64,000 nucleotides of DNA from Bradyrhizobium paxllaeri (GTDB lineage Bacteria > Pseudomonadota > Alphaproteobacteria > Rhizobiales > Xanthobacteraceae): positions 3,348,001 through 3,412,000 of the forward strand of contig NZ_CP042968.1 in the NCBI RefSeq assembly GCF_001693515.2, read 5' to 3'. The translations under genes were made by a program, and so were the position numbers. Below the pieces are notes generated by a model. The model was not told the origin of the DNA. It did no database searches and worked only from the letters and a program-made list of their open reading frames with translations. Positions 52,844 through 62,000 of the stretch are shown one piece after another (position 1 is the stretch's first letter; each line of letters starts with the position of its first letter).

Positions 52844-53817
52844 TGCCGAGGGCTGTCGTCTGCCGCGAGCTCGGTCCGCCCGAGGCGCTGCATCTGGAAA
52901 CCTTTGCCACCGTGCCGCTGCAGCCCGGGCAGGTGCGCGTCGCCATTCGCGCCGCCGGGTTGAATTTTCCCGACGTGCTGATGGCCGCGGGCGAGTATCA
53001 GCTCAAACCGCCGCTCCCGTTCACGCCGGGGATGGAAGCTGCCGGCGATGTCGTGGAGGTCAACGAAGCCACGGGCGTTGCGGTTGGCGACAAGGTGATC
53101 GTCAAGATGCGGCACGGCGCCTATTCCGATGAAGCCGTCGCCGACCCGTCGCAGCTCGTAAAATTGCCGTCGAACTTCGACTATGCCGAGGGCGCGACGT
53201 TTCTGGCCGGACACGGCACCGCCTATCACGCGCTGATCGATCGCGGCCGGCTTCAAACCGGCGAGGTGCTGCTGGTGCATGGCGCGGGCGGCGGCGTGGG
53301 GCTGGCCGCCGTCGAGATCGGCAAGATGCTCGGCGCCACCGTGATCGCGACGGCGTCAAGCGACGAGAAGCTCGCGATTGCGAAGGCGAGGGGCGCCGAT
53401 CACCTCATCCGCTACGACCGCGAGCCGTTCCGCGACGCCGTCAAGCGCATCACCGACGGGCGGGGCGCGGACGTGGTGTTCGATCCCGTCGGCGGCGAGG
53501 TGTTCGAGAACTCGATGCGCTGCATCAACTGGGGCGCGCGGCTTCTCATCATCGGCTTCACCGGCGGCATCGGGCTCGCTAAAACCAATCTGTTGATGAT
53601 CAAGGGCGCCAGCGTGCTCGGCGTCCGCGCCGGCGAAGCGGTGCGGCGAAATCCGGCGCTCGGCGAGGTCAGGATCAAGGCGCTGACGGAATGGGCGGAG
53701 GCTGGAAAGGTGCGCCCCAACGTCTCGCACCGCCTGCCGCTGGAAGACTATGCGAAAGCCATGCGGCTGCTGATCGATCGCAAGGCGATTGGAAGGGTGG
53801 CGTTGATGATGGACTGA
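52843..53817 (+). CDS. NADPH:quinone oxidoreductase family protein (zinc-free MDR)
   Basis: A 324-residue medium-chain dehydrogenase/reductase. The N-terminal part FATVPLQPGQVRVAIRAAGL and PFTPGMEAAGDVVEVNE is the substrate side. The NADP-binding motif is VLLVHGAGGGVGLAAVEIGK and the pocket strand is ATVIATASSDEKLAIAKA. The zinc ligands of alcohol dehydrogenases are absent. It reduces quinones or enoyl compounds. Co-encoded with the thioredoxin-fold isomerase, it suggests detoxification of aromatic or electrophilic compounds. Confidence 0.92.
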   Translation: MPRAVVCRELGPPEALHLETFATVPLQPGQVRVAIRAAGLNFPDVLMAAGEYQLKPPLPFTPGMEAAGDVVEVNEATGVAVGDKVIVKMRHGAYSDEAVADPSQLVKLPSNFDYAEGATFLAGHGTAYHALIDRGRLQTGEVLLVHGAGGGVGLAAVEIGKMLGATVIATASSDEKLAIAKARGADHLIRYDREPFRDAVKRITDGRGADVVFDPVGGEVFENSMRCINWGARLLIIGFTGGIGLAKTNLLMIKGASVLGVRAGEAVRRNPALGEVRIKALTEWAEAGKVRPNVSHRLPLEDYAKAMRLLIDRKAIGRVALMMD

Positions 53818-53820
53818 ACT

Positions 53821-53910
53821 CGTAGGGTGGGCAAAGGCGCACTTGCGCCGTGCCCACCATTCTCGCGGCATGAAAAGTGGTGGGCACGCTTCGCTTTGCC
53901 CACCCTACGG
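53821..53910. repeat. Dispersed palindrome, family C, copy 3
   Basis: Left arm cgtagggtgggcaaaggcgc, right arm cttcgctttgcccaccctac; the ends cgtaggg and ccctacg are exact inverted copies. It lies between convergent genes. Confidence 0.9.
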
Positions 53911-53921
53911 CATCTACGCCG

Positions 53922-54812
53922 TCATTTATACTCGCGCTCCTGCCACCATGGAAAATAGTCCGGCATGTCGCTCGAAACCTTGTTCTTGAACTCGGCCGGG
54001 CGCTTTTCCAGAAACGACACCACGCCTTCCTTCACGTCATCCGAGCGGCCGCGGGCGTAAATGCCGCGGCTGTCGACCTTGTGGGCTTCCATCGGATCGT
54101 CGGCACCCATCATGCGCCACATCATCTGCCGGATTAGCGCCACCGACACCGGCGCGGTCTTGGCGGCGAATTCTTTTGCCAGCGCACGCGCGGTCGGCAA
54201 CAGGTCGTCCGGCGGCACCACCTTGCTGACGAGACGGCCGGCAAGTGCCTCCTGCGCCGGAAAGACGCGGCCCGAATAGCACCATTCCAGCGCCTGCGAG
54301 ATGCCGACGATGCGGGGCAGGAACCAGCTCGAGGCGGCCTCCGGCACGATGCCGCGCTGGGAGAACACGAAGCCGAAGCGCGCGGCATCCGATGCGATGC
54401 GGATATCCATCGCGAGCTGCATGGTGACGCCGATGCCGACCGCCGGTCCGTTCACCGCCGCGATCACGGGCTTCAAGCATTTGAAAATCCGCAGCGTCAC
54501 CTGGCCGCCGCCGTCGCGCACCATGGGATCGCTGTAATCCACCGCGCCGCTGGAGAGCCGCTTCACCGGGCCGCGCCGCGCGTCGCGGTCGAACGTGTTG
54601 GCGCCGGAGGAAAGATCGGCGCCGGCGCAGAAGCCGCGGCCTGAGCCGGTGACGATGATGGCGCGGACATTGTCGTCCTTGTCGGCGGCGTCGAAGGCGT
54701 CGATCAGTTCCTGCTGCATCGTGCCGTTGAAGGCGTTGAGCTTGTCGGGCCGGTTCAGCGTGATGGTGAGGATCTGATCGTCGACCTCGTACTTGATGGT
54801 CTCATACGCCAT
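53922..54812 (-). CDS. Enoyl-CoA hydratase/isomerase (crotonase) family protein
   Basis: A 296-residue crotonase. Marks are ILTITLNRPDKLNAFNGTMQ, the oxyanion-hole strand IIVTGSGRGFCAGADLSSGA, the second oxyanion part AAVNGPAVGIGVTMQLAMDI and the glutamate-type site QRGIVPEAASSWFLPRIVG. The Glu of IVPEA is a canonical crotonase catalytic acid. Likely hydration of 2-enoyl-CoA in beta-oxidation or degradation of acyl-CoA intermediates; the exact substrate is open. It lies 147 bases downstream of the amidase gene on the same strand and may share its transcript. Confidence 0.92.
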   Translation of the reverse strand: MAYETIKYEVDDQILTITLNRPDKLNAFNGTMQQELIDAFDAADKDDNVRAIIVTGSGRGFCAGADLSSGANTFDRDARRGPVKRLSSGAVDYSDPMVRDGGGQVTLRIFKCLKPVIAAVNGPAVGIGVTMQLAMDIRIASDAARFGFVFSQRGIVPEAASSWFLPRIVGISQALEWCYSGRVFPAQEALAGRLVSKVVPPDDLLPTARALAKEFAAKTAPVSVALIRQMMWRMMGADDPMEAHKVDSRGIYARGRSDDVKEGVVSFLEKRPAEFKNKVSSDMPDYFPWWQEREYK

Positions 54813-54958
54813 GGGTGCGGTTCCTCGCGTGATACTTATTGTTGATGTTCATCTTGTCATTGCCGGGCTTGACCCGGCAATCCATCTTTTATGAAGACGA
54901 TGGATGCGCGGGTTAGGCCCGCGCATGACAATCCCGCATGTCCCTGCAGGTCTTGCGT

Positions 54959-56380
54959 TTACTTCTTCGGTGGCGTCGGCCACGGCTTCTGCGGACCGCG
55001 CAGGGCCTCGAAGGCCTTGGCCATGCCGAGCACGCCGAGATCGTCGAAGCGGCGGCCGATGATTTGCACGCCGATCGGAAAACCCTTGGCGTCGTAACCG
55101 CCATTGATCGAGAGCGCCGGGTTCTCCGACATATTCCACGGCACGGTATAGGCAATGTGTTCGAACGGTTTGTCCGGATCGTTGATCGGGGCGGCAAATT
55201 CGGCCGGGAAGTTCACCACCGGCGATACCGGCGAAATCACGTAGTCGAGCTCGCAGAATAGTTTTGCAGCCGCGGCACGGATCGCCATGGTGGCATTGAA
55301 ACCCCTGACGACGTCCACGCCGGAAAGCTTTCCACCGGCTTCCGCCCATTTGTGGATGTAGGGCAGCGTTTTGGCGCGCTCCTCGGGCGACAATTTTGAC
55401 AGATCGTCCCACAACCGCGCCCGCCAGAAATCGTCGAGCCCGTCGAGCATCTCGCGGGTCAGGATGCCGCCAACTTCGCTGACGACGGCGCCGGCGGATT
55501 CGAACGCCTTGGCCGCGTTGACGACAACGTTTCGCACGTCACCTTCCAGCGGTTGCCCGGCGCCGGCATCGAGCATCAGGCCGATCCGGACCTTGCGCGG
55601 CGACTTGTCGTGCGCCCGCCAGTTGATGGTATCCGCCGGCAGGCTCATGCCGTCGCGGCGATCCGGCTTCGACAGCACGCACATCATCAGCGCCGCGTCG
55701 TCGACCGTGCGGGTCATGGGGCCGGCGACCCGGCCGACATAGGGCGGATCGATCGGAACGCGCCCGAGGCTCGGCTTCAGCGCGACCAGGCCGCACCAGG
55801 CGGCCGGCAGCCGCACCGAGCCGCCGATGTCGGTGCCGAGATGCAGCGGGCCGTAACCGGCCGCGCCCGCGGCGCCCGCACCGGAGGAGGAGCCCCCGGG
55901 ATTCTTGGAGAGGTCCCAGGGGTTGCGGGTGAGCGGATGGAAGCTGGAGAGGCCTGACGACAGCATGCCGTAGTCCGGCATCGTGGTCTTGGCGAAGATG
56001 ATCGCGCCGGATTCGCGCAAGCGCGCGGCGGGCGGTGCATCCTTTTCCGCTGCCACCAGCTTTACGCTGGCTGATCCCAGCGGTATCGGCTGGCCCTTGG
56101 TGGCGATATTGTCCTTGATCGTCACCGGCACGCCGTCGAGCGTGCTCACCGGCTCACCCTTCTGCCAGCGGTCGGTCGAAGCCTTTGCGACCGCGCGTGC
56201 GCCGTCGGGATCGTACAGATACAGCGCCTTGATGTGCGGCTCCCACGCCGCGACATGCTCGATCACTTCCTCCAGCACTTCCGAGGGCGAGAACTGTTTT
56301 GCGCGGTAGCCTGCGATCAGATCAGTGGCGGAAAGGTCATGCAGCGAGGTGACCTCTTCCTCGGGGGCTGCGTTCTGCAT
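54959..56380 (-). CDS. Amidase (amidase signature family)
   Basis: A 473-residue protein with the amidase signature. GSSSGAGAAGAAGYGPLHLG holds the Ser of the Ser-cisSer-Lys triad, and GGSVRLPAAWCGLVALKPSL follows. The Lys lies further upstream in GVPVTIKDNIATKG, and the linker is AKTTMPDYGMLSSGLSSFHP. It hydrolyses carboxylic amides, substrate unknown. It starts 1 base after the M20 gene stop on the same strand and forms a tight three-gene run (M81, M20, amidase). Such runs beside Dpp transporter genes point to uptake and cleavage of amide-linked nutrients. Confidence 0.92.
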   Translation of the reverse strand: MQNAAPEEEVTSLHDLSATDLIAGYRAKQFSPSEVLEEVIEHVAAWEPHIKALYLYDPDGARAVAKASTDRWQKGEPVSTLDGVPVTIKDNIATKGQPIPLGSASVKLVAAEKDAPPAARLRESGAIIFAKTTMPDYGMLSSGLSSFHPLTRNPWDLSKNPGGSSSGAGAAGAAGYGPLHLGTDIGGSVRLPAAWCGLVALKPSLGRVPIDPPYVGRVAGPMTRTVDDAALMMCVLSKPDRRDGMSLPADTINWRAHDKSPRKVRIGLMLDAGAGQPLEGDVRNVVVNAAKAFESAGAVVSEVGGILTREMLDGLDDFWRARLWDDLSKLSPEERAKTLPYIHKWAEAGGKLSGVDVVRGFNATMAIRAAAAKLFCELDYVISPVSPVVNFPAEFAAPINDPDKPFEHIAYTVPWNMSENPALSINGGYDAKGFPIGVQIIGRRFDDLGVLGMAKAFEALRGPQKPWPTPPKK

Positions 56381-56381
56381 G

Positions 56382-57545
56382 CTAACCTACCGGGAGCCGG
56401 GTTTCGATGATGCGGGCGAACATGCTGGCGCCGATCGGCAGGATCTTGTCGTCGAGCACATAGCCGGGATTGTGCACGGGCACCGAGCCATCATGGCCGA
56501 TCCAGAAATAGGCGCCGGGCACCGCCTGCATCATGTCGGCGAAATCCTCGCTGCCCATCTTCGGGGCCGAACGCGTCAACACGTTGGCCGGATCGACCAC
56601 GGTCTTTGCCACGGCTTCGACCACCCTGGACTGTTCCTCCTCGTTGATGAGGACGCTGAACGTATCGTTGATGTCGGCGGTGATTTCGCACTCGAATGTC
56701 GCAGCAACGCCGGCGCAGATCTTGCGCATGCGCTCGCGGATCAACGCGCGCACGCCGTCGTCGAACGCGCGCACGGTGCCGCCGAGCCTGGCCTCTCCGG
56801 GGATCACGTTGTTGGCGGAGCCGGCATGGATCTGCGTCACCGACAGCACCGCCGACTTCAACGGATCGACATTGCGGCTGACGATGGTCTGCAGGGCCTG
56901 CGCCAGCGTGGTTGCGATGACCACCGCGTCCTTGGAGCGCTCGGGCATCGCGCCATGCGCGCCATAGCCCTGGATGGTGATGTCGAAGAAGTCGGCGCCG
57001 GCCATTGCCGGGCCCGGCAGGATCGCAATCTCGCCGTGGTTCAGGTCCGGCGCGTTGTGCAGCCCATAGATCTCGTCGCAGGGAAATTTCTGGAACAGGC
57101 CATCCTTGATCATGGCGCGGGCGCCGCCGAGGCCTTCCTCGGCGGGCTGGAAGATGAAATGCACGGTGCCGTCGAAATTCTTCGTCTCCGCCAGGTAGCG
57201 CGCGGTGCCGAGCAGCATGGTGGTGTGGCCGTCATGGCCGCAGCCGTGAAAGCGGCCGGGAATGGTCGAACGCCATTTCAGGTTAGTATTCTCTTCCATC
57301 GGCAGCGCGTCCATGTCGGCGCGCAACCCGATGCGCTTGCCGCCATTGCCCTTGCCCTTGAGCACGCCGATCACGCCGGTGCCGCCGAGGCCGCGATGCA
57401 CCTCGATACCCCAGCCCTTCAGCTTCTCGGCGACGATGCCGGAGGTGCGGACTTCCTCGAAGCCGATCTCGGGATGGGCATGCAGATCGCGGCGGATGGC
57501 GGTGAGTTCGTCGGCAAAGCCGTCGATGCGTTCGATAGTGGGCAT
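56382..57545 (-). CDS. M20 family amidohydrolase (aminoacylase/hippurate hydrolase-like)
   Basis: A 387-residue zinc-type M20D-like enzyme. Metal-site marks are LRADMDALPMEENTNLKWRS, GRFHGCGHDGHTTMLLGTAR and FIFQPAEEGLGGARAMI. The dimerisation domain follows and the last part is LTRSAPKMGSEDFADMMQAV. It removes acyl groups from N-acyl amino acids or cleaves related amides. It lies 8 bases after the MlrC-family gene and 1 base before the amidase gene in the same operon. Cytoplasmic; the precise substrate is not visible. Confidence 0.93.
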   Translation of the reverse strand: MPTIERIDGFADELTAIRRDLHAHPEIGFEEVRTSGIVAEKLKGWGIEVHRGLGGTGVIGVLKGKGNGGKRIGLRADMDALPMEENTNLKWRSTIPGRFHGCGHDGHTTMLLGTARYLAETKNFDGTVHFIFQPAEEGLGGARAMIKDGLFQKFPCDEIYGLHNAPDLNHGEIAILPGPAMAGADFFDITIQGYGAHGAMPERSKDAVVIATTLAQALQTIVSRNVDPLKSAVLSVTQIHAGSANNVIPGEARLGGTVRAFDDGVRALIRERMRKICAGVAATFECEITADINDTFSVLINEEEQSRVVEAVAKTVVDPANVLTRSAPKMGSEDFADMMQAVPGAYFWIGHDGSVPVHNPGYVLDDKILPIGASMFARIIETRLPVG

Positions 57546-57552
57546 GTCTCTG

Positions 57553-59079
57553 TTATCCCGTGACTGAAGATTTGGGTTGGGCGGATGGAGTGAAGGCGGG
57601 GCCGTTCGGCTTGATGCGGATGCCCGGACGCAGGCGCGTCCAGGGCAGCGTCGCGGTATCGGCCGGCATTGCGCCGGGAGCCGCGCAGATCAGCAGCTTT
57701 TCGGCGATCGGCTCGAAGTCGGCGCGGAAATGCACCGAGCTCTTGTTGACCAGGATTTTCTGTTCGGTCGGCTCGATGCCGACATAGCGGTACATTGATT
57801 GGTCGGCGAGCTGCGCCTTGTAGGAGCCCACGACGATACGAACATCGCCGATGCGCAGGCAGGCCGACGGGCCCATGTCCATGTCGCGGCCGCCGTAATA
57901 GGGGCCGGACGCCACGAACTGTCCGTCCGACAGTTTCTCGACGATGAAGGTTTCCTTGTAGGGCGCATCGCCCGGTATGCCGGACTTGCCGCCGAGATCA
58001 AGTGTGACCGTGGCGCCGACGCCGGCTGCGTGCGCCGCCTTGGCCGACTCCGGATCGTAGATCACGCCGGTGGCGCCCGACGCCTTGTTGCGCACCAGCG
58101 CACGCAGCATGCCGGTAGTGTCGGAATCACCGCCGGCGCCGGGATTGTCCTGGGTGTCGGCGATGATGATCGGCCTGGTCGCCGATTTCGAAAGCTCCAT
58201 CGCGAGGCGCACGCCGTCATCGGGCGAATAGATACGACCGTCGAAATCGTTCTCGTGGCTCTCGACCAGCGCGACGATTCTGTCGGCCGCGGCATCGGCA
58301 TCGGCCTGTGTTCTGCCATAGGCGAACACGCTCGGACCGCAATGAGGAAAATCCGCTGCCGGAAAGCCCGGCGCAAAAGACAGCGTCGGCACCGCGTCAC
58401 TTTCGAGCGCCGCGAGCTTTTCATAGATGCCCTTGGTCGGCTGGTCGTTGGTGCATTGCCAGGAAATTGCGATCAGGAACGGCAGTTGCCGGAACGCTTT
58501 TGCAAAGCGATGCTTCGTCTTCAGCAACAGCGCGAGGTGTCTGGCACAGGCGCGGCCGGTGTTGGCCATGTCGACATGGGGGTAGGTGCGGTAGGCAATC
58601 AGCGCGTCGGCATGCTCCATCATCTTGGGCGAGACGTTGGCGTGGAGATCGAGGCTCACGACCAGCGGCAGATCCGGGCCTATCACCTTGCGCACGCGGG
58701 CGAGGATCTCGCCTTCGCCGTCGTCGTGCTGCTCGGTCACCATGGCGCCGTGCAGGTCGAGATAGACGGCGTCGAGCGGGCCGGCATTGGCGATGCCGTC
58801 GACCATCTCCTTCATGACGCGTTCGAAGGCATCGGTTGTGACATGTGCCGATGGGCTCGCGGCGGCGGAGATGGTAGGGACCAGTTCCCAGCCATTAGCC
58901 TCAGCCGTCTCGATGAAGCCGGCGAGGCCGACATTGATCTTGCGCATGACCTTCAGCACATCGGGCCCACGCGCCATCGATGGCCAGCCGCCGCCATGAA
59001 CGAAATCGGCATAGGTCGCCTTGGTCGGCGCGAAGGTGTTGGTCTCGTGCAGGAAGCCGCCGACGGCGATGCGGGTCAT
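57553..59079 (-). CDS. M81 family metallopeptidase (MlrC/microcystinase-like)
   Basis: A 508-residue protein. It starts TRIAVGGFLHETNTFAPTKA, the MlrC signature. Metal ligands are visible in DLHGAMVTEQHDDGEGEILA and SLDLHANVSPKMMEHADALI, the cluster of Asp/His residues. The C-terminal domain (PYKETFIVEKLSDGQF) is MlrC_C. MlrC cleaves linear peptides in microcystin degradation, but the family also includes many enzymes of other peptide metabolism, so the specific role here is open. It leads a three-gene run with M20 and amidase genes, downstream of a Dpp-type transporter. Confidence 0.92.
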   Translation of the reverse strand: MTRIAVGGFLHETNTFAPTKATYADFVHGGGWPSMARGPDVLKVMRKINVGLAGFIETAEANGWELVPTISAAASPSAHVTTDAFERVMKEMVDGIANAGPLDAVYLDLHGAMVTEQHDDGEGEILARVRKVIGPDLPLVVSLDLHANVSPKMMEHADALIAYRTYPHVDMANTGRACARHLALLLKTKHRFAKAFRQLPFLIAISWQCTNDQPTKGIYEKLAALESDAVPTLSFAPGFPAADFPHCGPSVFAYGRTQADADAAADRIVALVESHENDFDGRIYSPDDGVRLAMELSKSATRPIIIADTQDNPGAGGDSDTTGMLRALVRNKASGATGVIYDPESAKAAHAAGVGATVTLDLGGKSGIPGDAPYKETFIVEKLSDGQFVASGPYYGGRDMDMGPSACLRIGDVRIVVGSYKAQLADQSMYRYVGIEPTEQKILVNKSSVHFRADFEPIAEKLLICAAPGAMPADTATLPWTRLRPGIRIKPNGPAFTPSAQPKSSVTG

Positions 59080-59218
59080 TTTATCTCAGCCGGTGTTCTT
59101 GGTTTGGGAGGACGTTAAGCGGGAGATCGTGGCAAGCGCAAGCCGGGGAGCAATTCCGTTTTGCATGCCGCGTGGTACGGAATAGCGCCGCGAAGCAAGG
59201 CAGCAAATTTGAGAGCTC

Positions 59219-59298
59219 GTCATTCCGGGATGGTCCGAAGGACCAGACCCGGAATCTCGAGATTCCGGGCTCGATGCTGCGCATCGCCCCGGAATGAC
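59219..59298. repeat. Dispersed palindrome, family A, copy 4
   Basis: Arms gtcattccgggatgg and cccggaatgac surround ccggaatctcgagattccgg. It separates the DppD-DppF fusion gene from the M81 gene. Confidence 0.9.
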
Positions 59299-59307
59299 GT
59301 TGACGCG

Positions 59308-60948
59308 CTACTCCGCCGCCACTTCCACCGGCCGGAAATTGGCAAAATCCCAGCCGCGGCCCGGCGCGGCATCGAGAAGCGCCTTGGTATAGGCCTGTTG
59401 CGGATGGGTCAGCACCTCTGCCGCCGGTCCCTGTTCCACAATCCGGCCATGTTGCATCACCGCGACGTCGTCGCAGATCTGCGCTGCAACACGAAGATCG
59501 TGGGTGATGAACAGAAGCGCGATGCCCAGCCGCTTCTGGATTTCGTCGAGCAGCTCGAGCACCTGCGCCTGCACCGAGACGTCGAGGGCGGAAACCGCTT
59601 CATCTGCGACCAGAACGTCGGGATCGAGCGCGAGCGCACGCGCGATCGCGATGCGCTGGCGTTGGCCGCCGGAGAATTGATGCGGATAGCGCGAGACCGC
59701 ATCCGCCGGCAGGCCAACCAGCTCGAGCAGCTCGCGCGCCTTCGCCAGCGCTTCGGCGCGGGGCATGCCGTAATTGATCGGGCCTTCCGCGATGGTCTCG
59801 CCGACGGTGATGCGCGGATTAAGCGAGCGATAGGGGTCCTGGAAGATGATCTGGATCTTCTTGCGGTGCGGCTGCAGGAGGCGCCGCGACAGGTCGGAGA
59901 TTTCGCGCCCCGCCAGGCGAACGCCGCCTGACGTCGGATCGATCAGGCGGACGATGCAGCGCGCCACCGTCGACTTACCGGAGCCGCTCTCACCGACGAT
60001 GCCGAGCGTACGGCCCTTGCGCAGCGTGAGGGTGACGTCCTTGGCGGCGGCGACTTCGCGGGCTTTGCCGAAGAAGGAGCGCTCGCGGTAGACTTTGCCG
60101 AGCTCGTTGGCTTCCAGCACGATCGGCTCGTCGGTTTCCGCGCGCGGCGCCCGCGGCACCAGGCTCGGCACCGAGGAGAGCAGGTTGCGGGTGTATTCCA
60201 TCGCCGGCGTGCGCAGGATGCCGTCGAGCGTGCCGGTCTCGACCAGCCGTCCGTGGCGCATCACCGCGACGCGGTCGGCAATCTCGGCGACCACGCCCAT
60301 GTCATGGGTGATGAAGAGGACCGCGGTGCCGTGATCGCGCTGCAGGTCGCGGATCAAGGTGAGGATCTGCTTCTGCGTGGTGACGTCGAGCGCGGTGGTC
60401 GGCTCGTCCGCGATCAGGAGCTTCGGTTCGAGCACCAGCGCCATCGCGATCATGATGCGCTGGCGCTGTCCGCCGGACAGCCGGTGCGGGTAGGAGGCAA
60501 AGATGCGCTCGACGTCGGGCAGCCGGACATGCTCCATCATTGCCAGGATTTTCTGGCGGCGGGCGCGGGCATCGAGATCGGTGTGGGCACGCAGGACTTC
60601 GTCGATCTGGCGGCCGACCGGCACCACCGGATTGAGCGCCGTCATCGGCTCCTGAAAGATCATCGCCATTCGTGTGGCGCGCAATTGCCGCAAGCGCTTG
60701 TCGGTGGCGGTGAGCAATTCCTCGCCGACCAGTTTGACGCTGCCGCTGGAGGGCACCAGCGCGCCCTTTTGCAGGAGCCCCATCACGGTCAGCGAGGTCA
60801 CGGACTTGCCGGAGCCGCTTTCGCCGACCACGCACAGCGTCTCGCCTTCGCGGACCTGTAGGGAGACGCCGTCGATGATGCGCTGGCCGGACGGGTTCTT
60901 GCCGAGGCCGACGACGAGATTGTCGATATCGAGAACGATGTTTTTCAT
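59308..60948 (-). CDS. Dipeptide ABC transporter ATP-binding protein, DppD-DppF fusion
   Basis: About 546 residues, carrying two complete ABC domains in one chain. The first has GESGSGKSVTSLTVMG, LSGGQRQRIMIAMALVLEP and KLLIADEPTTALDVT; the second has GESGSGKSTVARCIVRLI, FSGGQRQRIAIARALALDP and LVADEAVSALDVSVQAQVLE. Usually DppD and DppF are two genes. A later start at 60948 is preferred because the upstream ATG (60969) lies in a partial family B repeat with no ribosome binding site. Together with the two permease genes upstream it drives peptide uptake. No receptor gene is next to it in the window. Confidence 0.93.
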   Translation of the reverse strand: MKNIVLDIDNLVVGLGKNPSGQRIIDGVSLQVREGETLCVVGESGSGKSVTSLTVMGLLQKGALVPSSGSVKLVGEELLTATDKRLRQLRATRMAMIFQEPMTALNPVVPVGRQIDEVLRAHTDLDARARRQKILAMMEHVRLPDVERIFASYPHRLSGGQRQRIMIAMALVLEPKLLIADEPTTALDVTTQKQILTLIRDLQRDHGTAVLFITHDMGVVAEIADRVAVMRHGRLVETGTLDGILRTPAMEYTRNLLSSVPSLVPRAPRAETDEPIVLEANELGKVYRERSFFGKAREVAAAKDVTLTLRKGRTLGIVGESGSGKSTVARCIVRLIDPTSGGVRLAGREISDLSRRLLQPHRKKIQIIFQDPYRSLNPRITVGETIAEGPINYGMPRAEALAKARELLELVGLPADAVSRYPHQFSGGQRQRIAIARALALDPDVLVADEAVSALDVSVQAQVLELLDEIQKRLGIALLFITHDLRVAAQICDDVAVMQHGRIVEQGPAAEVLTHPQQAYTKALLDAAPGRGWDFANFRPVEVAAE

Positions 60949-60964
60949 TTCAGGTTTTTCGACT

Positions 60965-61076
60965 GTCATTGCGAGGAGCGAAGCAACGAGATTGGTGGGG
61001 CGTCATTCCGGGATGGTGCGATAGCACCAGACCCGGAATGACGAGATTCCGGGTTCGCTTCGCGCCCCGGAGTGAC
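60965..61076. repeat. Family B left arm followed by family A, copy 5
   Basis: The family B left arm tcattgcgaggagcgaagca acgag (60965-60990) is next to a family A copy (61002-61076) with arms gtcattccgggatgg and ccccggagtgac. Its centre is altered (ccggaatgacgagattccgg). It fills the gap between the DppC-like permease and ATPase genes. Confidence 0.85.
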
Positions 61077-61098
61077 GGCTTCAATTGCATTGAAGGCG

Positions 61099-61989
61099 TC
61101 ACTTTCCGGCCTCCCGCTGCTTCATGCGCGGATCGAGCGCATCGCGGGCGGCGTCGCCGATCAGGTTGATGCTCAGGATGGCAATCGACAGCAACAGGCC
61201 GGGCCAGAAGATCAGCGATGGCTTGACCTGGAAGTAGGCGCGGCCCTCGGCCATGATGTTGCCCCAGGTCGGCGTTTCCGGGCTGATGCCGGCGCCGAGG
61301 AACGACAGGATCGCCTCGGTGAGGATAGCGGAAGCGCAGACATACGTGCCTTGCACGATCAGCGGCGCCACCGTGTTCGGCATCAAATGCCGCCACATGA
61401 TCTTGGGCAGGCTGGTACCGACCGAGATCGCGGCCTCCACGTAAGGTTCCTCGCGCGCGGACAGCACGACCGAGCGCACCAGCCGCGCCACGCGGGGAAT
61501 TTCGGGAATGGTGATCGCGACCAGCACCGTCGTCAGGCTGGCGCCCGACAGCGAGACCACGGCGATCGCGAGCAGGATGGACGGGATCGCCATCAGGCCG
61601 TCCATCACCCGCATCATCACGGCGTCGACCCAGCGGAAGAAGCCGGAGACGAGCCCGATCAGAAGGCCGATGCCGATCGAGAAGACCGCGGCGCCAAGAC
61701 CGATCAGCAGCGAAATCCGCGCGCCATAGATGATGCGCGACAGCACGTCGCGGCCAAAGGCATCAGTGCCGAGCAGAAATTGCGCGCTGGCCGGTTTCAG
61801 CCGTTGCGCCGGCGTCAGCAATTGCGGATCGTGCGGCGCGAGCAGGGGTGCGAGGATCGCCATCAGGATGATCAGCCCGAGGCAGATGGTCGCGACCGCG
61901 ATGATCGGGGTCGCTGTGAGGAATCCCAGTTTCGGCCGGAACGGCGTGGTGACCGGGATTGACGGTTCGGGAAGGGTTTCGATCGCCAT
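61099..61989 (-). CDS. ABC transporter permease, DppC/OppC family
   Basis: A 296-residue protein. The N-terminal OppC-type segment (GFLTATPIIAVATICLGLII) leads to FLLGTDAFGRDVLSRIIYGA, then the membrane core with about six segments. The cytoplasmic EAA loop is YVEAAISVGTSLPKIMWRHL. It forms the translocation pore with the DppB-type protein, whose gene ends 11 bases upstream. Inner membrane. It precedes the double ATPase, separated by dispersed repeats. Confidence 0.95.
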   Translation of the reverse strand: MAIETLPEPSIPVTTPFRPKLGFLTATPIIAVATICLGLIILMAILAPLLAPHDPQLLTPAQRLKPASAQFLLGTDAFGRDVLSRIIYGARISLLIGLGAAVFSIGIGLLIGLVSGFFRWVDAVMMRVMDGLMAIPSILLAIAVVSLSGASLTTVLVAITIPEIPRVARLVRSVVLSAREEPYVEAAISVGTSLPKIMWRHLMPNTVAPLIVQGTYVCASAILTEAILSFLGAGISPETPTWGNIMAEGRAYFQVKPSLIFWPGLLLSIAILSINLIGDAARDALDPRMKQREAGK

Positions 61990-62000
61990 CGTGCCGAACC